Source: Streptomyces sp. H27-C3
Lineage (GTDB): Bacteria; Actinomycetota; Actinomycetes; Streptomycetales; Streptomycetaceae
Direction: 5' to 3'
DNA: 64,000 nt
Assembly: GCF_030063415.1 (NCBI RefSeq)
Contig: NZ_JASITA010000029.1
Coordinates: forward strand, 1-64,000
Part shown: positions 59,926-64,000 of the stretch, in pieces
Layout: every line of letters starts with the position of its first letter
Numbering within the stretch: position 1 is the first letter of the stretch
Made by a program: the position numbers and the translations under genes
The notes under the pieces: model-generated
The model's input: the letters and a program-made list of their open reading frames with translations, nothing else
Database searches by the model: none
Told to the model about the DNA's origin: nothing

Positions 59926-61235
59926 ACGAGGCCAGCCTCTCGGAAAGAGTCCAGGTTGGGACGGATGACGGCGGACTGGCCCGTGGTCGGGGCCACCGCT
60001 TCAAGGGTCTTCAGGCCGTCGCCCGTGTTGAGCACGACCGTGGTGAGGGCCGGGTCGAGCAGACCGGCGTCGATCAGCTTCTTCGTCACGCCGACGGTCA
60101 CACCGCCCGCGGTCTCCGCGAAGATGCCCTCGGTGCGGGCGAGCAGCTTGATGGCGTCCACCACCTGCTCGTCATTGACGTCCTCGACCGCGCCGCCGGT
60201 GCGGCGGGCGATGTCCAGGACGTAGGGCCCGTCCGCCGGGTTGCCGATGGCCAGCGACTTGGCGATGGTGTTCGGCTTCTGCGGCCGTACGACGTCGTGC
60301 CCGGCCTTGAAGGCCGTCGACACCGGCGAGCAGCCCTCGGCCTGGGCGCCGAAGATCTTGTACGGCTTGTCCTCGACCAGACCGAGCGCGATGAGCTCCT
60401 TGAGCCCCTTGTCGATCTTCGTGAGCTGCGATCCCGAGGCGATCGGGATGACGATCTGGTCGGGCAGCTGCCAGCCGAGCTGCTCGCAGATCTCGTACGC
60501 CAGGGTCTTGGAGCCCTCGCCGTAGTACGGGCGCAGGTTGACGTTGACGAAGCCCCAGCCCTCGCCCAGCGGGTCGCCGATGAGCTCGGAGCAGAACCGG
60601 TTCACGTCGTCGTAGTTGCCCTCGATGCCGACCAGGTCGCCGCCGTACACCGAGGCCATGATGACCTTGCCCTGCTCCAGGTCGTGCGGGATGAACACGC
60701 AGGACCGGAAGCCGGCCTTGGCGGCCGCGGCGCCGACCGCGCCCGCCAGGTTGCCGGTGGAGGAGCAGGAGAGGGTGGTGAAACCGAAGGCACGGGCGGC
60801 CTCGACGGCGATGGCGACGACCCGGTCCTTGAAGGAGTGCGTCGGGTTGCCCGAGTCGTCCTTGACGTACAGACCGCCGGTGACGCCCAGCTCGCGGGCG
60901 AGGTTGTCGGCCTTGACGAGCTTGGTGAAGCCGGGGTTCAGGCTGGGCTTCGACGCCACGTCGGCGGGGACGGGCAGCAGGGGGGCGTAACGCCAGATGT
61001 TCTCCGGGCCGGCCTCGATCTGCTTGCGCAGGGATTCCGCGTCACCGAGCGGGAGGTCGTATGCGATCTCAAGGGGACCGAAACAGGAAGAACAGGCGAA
61101 GATCGGGCCGAGTTCAAAACGCTCTCCGCACTCACGGCAGGAAAGCGCCGTGGCGGGTCCGAGGTCTACCGCGGCTTTTACGGTGTGCGCTTCAGCGATG
61201 GTGCTTGCTTCAGCGGCGACGGTCTGCGAAGCCAT
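59922..61235 (-). CDS. Threonine synthase-family enzyme, possibly a homocysteine synthase (MetM-like)
   Basis: The product is 437 residues from ATG 61235. It is a fold-type II PLP enzyme of the ThrC family with an N-terminal zinc ribbon (CRECGERFELG, ACSSC), the PLP Lys in NPTHSFKDR, SSTGNLAGAVG and NTGDGLKTL. ThrC converts O-phosphohomoserine to threonine. Here a SAM-I riboswitch and an overlapping sulfur-carrier gene suggest instead, or also, homocysteine formation from O-phosphohomoserine and carrier-bound sulfur, as reported for streptomycete MetM. Distinguishing the two needs assay or careful phylogeny. Confidence 0.85.
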   Translation of the reverse strand: MASQTVAAEASTIAEAHTVKAAVDLGPATALSCRECGERFELGPIFACSSCFGPLEIAYDLPLGDAESLRKQIEAGPENIWRYAPLLPVPADVASKPSLNPGFTKLVKADNLARELGVTGGLYVKDDSGNPTHSFKDRVVAIAVEAARAFGFTTLSCSSTGNLAGAVGAAAAKAGFRSCVFIPHDLEQGKVIMASVYGGDLVGIEGNYDDVNRFCSELIGDPLGEGWGFVNVNLRPYYGEGSKTLAYEICEQLGWQLPDQIVIPIASGSQLTKIDKGLKELIALGLVEDKPYKIFGAQAEGCSPVSTAFKAGHDVVRPQKPNTIAKSLAIGNPADGPYVLDIARRTGGAVEDVNDEQVVDAIKLLARTEGIFAETAGGVTVGVTKKLIDAGLLDPALTTVVLNTGDGLKTLEAVAPTTGQSAVIRPNLDSFREAGLV

Positions 61236-61252
61236 AATGGCGAGGCCCTTTC

Positions 61253-61381
61253 TCCTCATCTTCCCCGCGACGAATTTCGCCACGAGACGGAATTGGCACC
61301 TTCCCCGCCGTGACCTCTCGGTCGGCTGGGTGGTTGCCGGGACTTCAACGGGCCGTTCCCTCAGTCCCTCTGGATGAGCGC
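61253..61381 (-). ncRNA. SAM-I (S-box) riboswitch upstream of the ThrC-like gene
   Basis: The minus strand reads CTCATCCAGAGGGACTGAGG, then GGCCCGTTGAAGTCCCGGCA with AACC, later GGTGCCAATTCC and a closing GATGAG. These are the P1, P2/P3 and P4 core segments of the S-box in the right order. It lies directly before the gene, close to the ATG, so control of translation start is likely. High SAM should lower expression. Confidence 0.85.
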
Positions 61382-61544
61382 TATGGCACCGGACCGGGGT
61401 CCGGGCATTTGTCCGCGTGATGGCCCCCGACATGCGACGGTCATCCGCGTTGTTCAAGACTGTAACCGAACCCCCGGAGGGTTGAGGTAGTCGTCCGCAC
61501 CGCGAGATGGATCACACGGCAGTCACACAGCAGGGAGAACGCAC

Positions 61545-62489
61545 GTGCTGGAAGAGGTGGAGCGCTGGCTGTCCCGGCGGTCCTGGTCTGCGGCGGACCG
61601 CCCGCTCGACCAGCTGATGGCGGCCAAGACGCGGCGCGGCGCCACCATCAGTGTCGTCCTGCCGGCCCTCGACGAGGAGGCCACGGTCGGCGCGATCGTC
61701 GCCACGATCCGCCGTGAGCTGATGGAGGCCGTGCCGCTCGTCGACGAGCTGGTGGTGATCGACTCCGGCTCCTCGGACGCCACGGCGAAGGTGGCCGCGG
61801 CGGCGGGCGCGCGGGTGGTGCACCGCGACGAGATACTGCCGCGCGTGCCCGCGGTCCCGGGCAAGGGCGAGGTGCTGTGGCGGTCACTGCTGGTGACCAG
61901 TGGTGACATCGTCTGCTTCATCGACGCGGACCTCAGGGACTTCTCCGCATCATTCGTCTCGGGCATCGTCGGACCGCTGCTCATCGATCCCGATGTGCAG
62001 TTCGTGAAGGCGATGTACGACCGCCCGCTCGGCGAGGCCGCAGGCCAGGGCGGGCGGGTCACGGAGCTGGTGGCCAGGCCGCTGCTCAATCTGCACTGGC
62101 CGCAGCTGGCCGGGTTCGTCCAGCCGCTGGGCGGCGAGTACGCGGCGCGGCGCTCGCTCCTGGAGCGGCTGCCGTTCCCCGTCGGTTACGGAGTGGAGCT
62201 GGGCCTGCTCGTCGACTCGCTGCACACGGTGGGTCTGGACGCGCTGGCCCAGGTCGACGTGGGGGTACGCAAGCACCGCCACCAGGACGGGCAGGCGCTG
62301 GGGCGGATGGCCGCGGCGATCTACCGGACGGCCCAGCTGCGGCTTTCCCGGGGGCACCTGGTGCGGCCCGCGCTCACCCAGTTCGAGCGCGGCGCGGAGG
62401 GATTCGTAGCGCGCACCACGGCCGTGGACACCGAGGAACGGCCGCCGATGCGGGAGATCGAGGAGTACCAGGAGCGGCGCGCGGCCTGA
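61545..62489 (+). CDS. gpgS: Glucosyl-3-phosphoglycerate synthase
   Basis: The product is 314 residues from GTG 61545 (GGGAG upstream). It is a GT-A glycosyltransferase (GT81) with SVVLPALDEEATVGAI, the ELVVIDSGSSDATAK, the metal-binding DAD (CFIDADLRD), and PLLNLHWPQLAGFVQPLGGEY. It makes glucosyl-3-phosphoglycerate, the first step toward glucosylglycerate or polymethylated polysaccharides. The trehalose-phosphate synthase homologue lies 64 bp downstream in the same direction. Confidence 0.9.
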   Translation: MLEEVERWLSRRSWSAADRPLDQLMAAKTRRGATISVVLPALDEEATVGAIVATIRRELMEAVPLVDELVVIDSGSSDATAKVAAAAGARVVHRDEILPRVPAVPGKGEVLWRSLLVTSGDIVCFIDADLRDFSASFVSGIVGPLLIDPDVQFVKAMYDRPLGEAAGQGGRVTELVARPLLNLHWPQLAGFVQPLGGEYAARRSLLERLPFPVGYGVELGLLVDSLHTVGLDALAQVDVGVRKHRHQDGQALGRMAAAIYRTAQLRLSRGHLVRPALTQFERGAEGFVARTTAVDTEERPPMREIEEYQERRAA

Positions 62490-62553
62490 TCGCACAGTGC
62501 GCCGGGGACCGCCCGTACGTTTGAGCGTATCCAGGACGGGCTAGGTTCGCGAC

Positions 62554-63975
62554 ATGGTTTCCCAGCCCGGTGCTCAGGTTCTCGTCGCGTCCAACCGCGG
62601 CCCCGTTTCGTACGCGCTCGGCGAGGACGGCTCGCTCACGGCCAGCCGGGGCGGGGGTGGTCTGGTCTCCGGCCTGTCGGCGATCGGCCCCGGCACGGAC
62701 GCCGTGTGGGTGTGCGCGGCGCTCGGCGAAGGCGACCGCGAGGCGGTGCGGCGCACCGGCGGCATGCTCGACCCGGCGGAGACCGGCGGGCAGCGGGTGC
62801 GGATGCTCGGCATCGACCCGGATGTGTACGCCGACGCGTACAACGAGATCGCCAACTCGACGCTGTGGTTCGTCCACCATCTGCTGTACCAGACGCCGCT
62901 GGAGCCGGTCTTCGGTGCGGAGTTCCGGGCGCGATGGGCGTCGTACGAGAAATACAACGCGGCGTTCGCGGAGGCGCTGGCCGAGTCGGCGGCCGAGGGT
63001 GCGGCCGTGCTGGTCCAGGACTATCACCTGGCACTGGTCCCCGGTCTGCTGCGCGAGCTGCGGCCCGATCTGCGGATCGGCCACTTCTCGCACACGCCGT
63101 GGGCGCCGGTCGACTACTTCCGGATGCTGCCCGACGACATCGCCGCGCAGCTGCTGCGCGGCATCCTCGGCGCGGACCGGGCGGCGTTCCTGACCCGGCG
63201 CTGGGCGGACGCGTTCGCGGCCTGCTGTACGGAGCTGCTGGGCGCCGACGCGCTCACCTCGACCGAGCTGGGGGTGCACGGCCTGGGGGCCGACGCGGAC
63301 TTCCTGCGGGAGCGCTCGCACCGGCCGGACGTGGCGGAGCGGATGGCGGCGCTGCGCGAGCAGATCGGTGCGGGGCGCAAGGCGGTGGTGCGGGTGGACC
63401 GCACGGAGCTGTCGAAGAACATCGTGCGCGGGCTGCTGGCGTACCGGCAGTTGCTGCGGGACCGGCCCGAGTGGCGCGAGAGAGTGGTGCATGTCGCCCT
63501 CGCGTATCCGTCGCGGCAGGACCTGGCGATCTACCGCGAGTACACCGCGGAGGTCCAGCGGACGGCAGACGCGGTCAACTCCGAGTTTGGTACGGAGAGT
63601 TGGACGCCAGTGATCCTCCACGTCAAGGACGACTTCGCCCGCTCCCTGGCGGCGTACCGGCTGGCGGACGTGGCCCTGGTCAACCCGATCCGCGACGGCA
63701 TGAACCTGGTCGCGAAGGAGGTCCCGGTCGTCTCGGACGAGGGCTGCGCGCTGGTCCTCTCGCGGGAGGCGGGGGCGTTCGAGGAGCTGGGCGAGGACGC
63801 GCTCGTGGTCAACCCGTACGACGTGCTGGCAACGGCGGACGCGTTGCACGCGGGGCTGTCCATGGGGGCGGAAGAGCGGGCGGAACGAACGAAGCGGCTG
63901 GCCGAGGCGGCGACGGCGCTCCCGCCGCAGCAGTGGTTCCTGGAACAGCTGGAGGCGCTGCGGGAAGGTGTGTGA
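62554..63975 (+). CDS. otsA: Trehalose-6-phosphate synthase-family glycosyltransferase (GT20)
   Basis: The 473-residue product has the OtsA GT-B fold: VASNRGPVSYA at the N-terminus, VLVQDYHLALVPGLLRE, HFSHTPWAPVDYFRMLP, then DRTELSKNIVRGLLAY and LVNPIRDGMNLVAKE at the nucleotide-sugar site. It makes trehalose 6-phosphate or a related disaccharide phosphate. It is shorter and more divergent than E. coli OtsA, and the ADP/UDP/GDP choice is not visible. It probably shares transcription with gpgS, both for compatible solutes. Confidence 0.87.
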   Translation: MVSQPGAQVLVASNRGPVSYALGEDGSLTASRGGGGLVSGLSAIGPGTDAVWVCAALGEGDREAVRRTGGMLDPAETGGQRVRMLGIDPDVYADAYNEIANSTLWFVHHLLYQTPLEPVFGAEFRARWASYEKYNAAFAEALAESAAEGAAVLVQDYHLALVPGLLRELRPDLRIGHFSHTPWAPVDYFRMLPDDIAAQLLRGILGADRAAFLTRRWADAFAACCTELLGADALTSTELGVHGLGADADFLRERSHRPDVAERMAALREQIGAGRKAVVRVDRTELSKNIVRGLLAYRQLLRDRPEWRERVVHVALAYPSRQDLAIYREYTAEVQRTADAVNSEFGTESWTPVILHVKDDFARSLAAYRLADVALVNPIRDGMNLVAKEVPVVSDEGCALVLSREAGAFEELGEDALVVNPYDVLATADALHAGLSMGAEERAERTKRLAEAATALPPQQWFLEQLEALREGV

Positions 63976-64000
63976 GGCGGGGCCGGCGGGAGTGCGGTGC

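Overview
The window is a high-GC actinobacterial chromosome segment, almost certainly Streptomyces. Coding has strong G/C third positions, GTG starts are frequent, and the gene content is typical: cold-shock proteins, an XPB-type helicase, HelD, CsoR copper control, a MurR/MurQ/PTS set, GroEL2 and GpgS/OtsA. A perfect inverted repeat of a kind widespread between streptomycete genes lies at 7431-7486. No tRNA, rRNA, CRISPR array, integrase or intact insertion sequence was found.

Left part (1-14 kb): the window opens in the tail of an unknown gene. A perfect 20-bp inverted repeat and a two-gene unit follow: a 33-residue peptide with one Asp-Gly step, overlapping a protein-L-isoaspartate methyltransferase homologue (imiditide-like RiPP candidate). 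Next come a cold-shock protein, a HAD phosphatase, a fused remnant of iron-siderophore uptake genes behind an iron-box-like site, a helicase-associated protein and an XPB helicase flanking a VanZ protein, a GT87 glycosyltransferase and HelD.

Copper region (14-20.5 kb): CutC behind a DasR-like site, a secreted copper-locus protein, the exporter CopA, the repressor CsoR, a Cys-containing 59-residue ORF, and a BlaI-M56 pair. Five palindromes of CsoR type occur in the window: three here and two in front of an MFS exporter at 49.4 kb.

Accessory biosynthetic region (about 20.6-49.4 kb): regulators (LuxR/TrmB-like, Fur-like) precede a cluster without NRPS or PKS modules. One minus-strand unit encodes an asparagine synthetase, a PrpF/DapF-fold protein, an SDR, a MetRS-like enzyme with a TTA codon and a degenerate KMSKS site, and a MshA-type glycosyltransferase. 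A second minus-strand operon of about 13.8 kb, behind a near-consensus promoter at 46503-46532, encodes a MaoC protein, two methyltransferases, an AurF-like diiron N-oxygenase, an amino acid:carrier-protein ligase, an AcpS-ACP fusion, a complete SAM-regeneration set (MetK, adenosine kinase, MetH, MetF, AhcY) and a mycothiol-dependent isomerase-like protein. A cystathionine gamma-synthase-family enzyme and an MFS exporter follow. The gene logic suggests loading of a small amino acid on the carrier protein, N-oxygenation on the carrier and heavy SAM-dependent methylation. A nitro or O-methyl-nitronate (enteromycin-like) product is one hypothesis.

Right part (49.5-64 kb): an HD-domain protein, a Cml-type MFS pump with a hairpin over its ribosome-binding site, two small conserved genes, a MurR-MurQ-PTS operon for N-acetylmuramic acid with a probable leaderless start, a frameshifted hydrolase remnant, an XRE regulator, GroEL2 under tandem CIRCE-like half-sites, a cold-shock protein, and a sulfur-carrier/threonine-synthase-family pair behind a SAM-I riboswitch (probably homocysteine synthesis). 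GpgS and a trehalose-phosphate synthase-family protein close the window.
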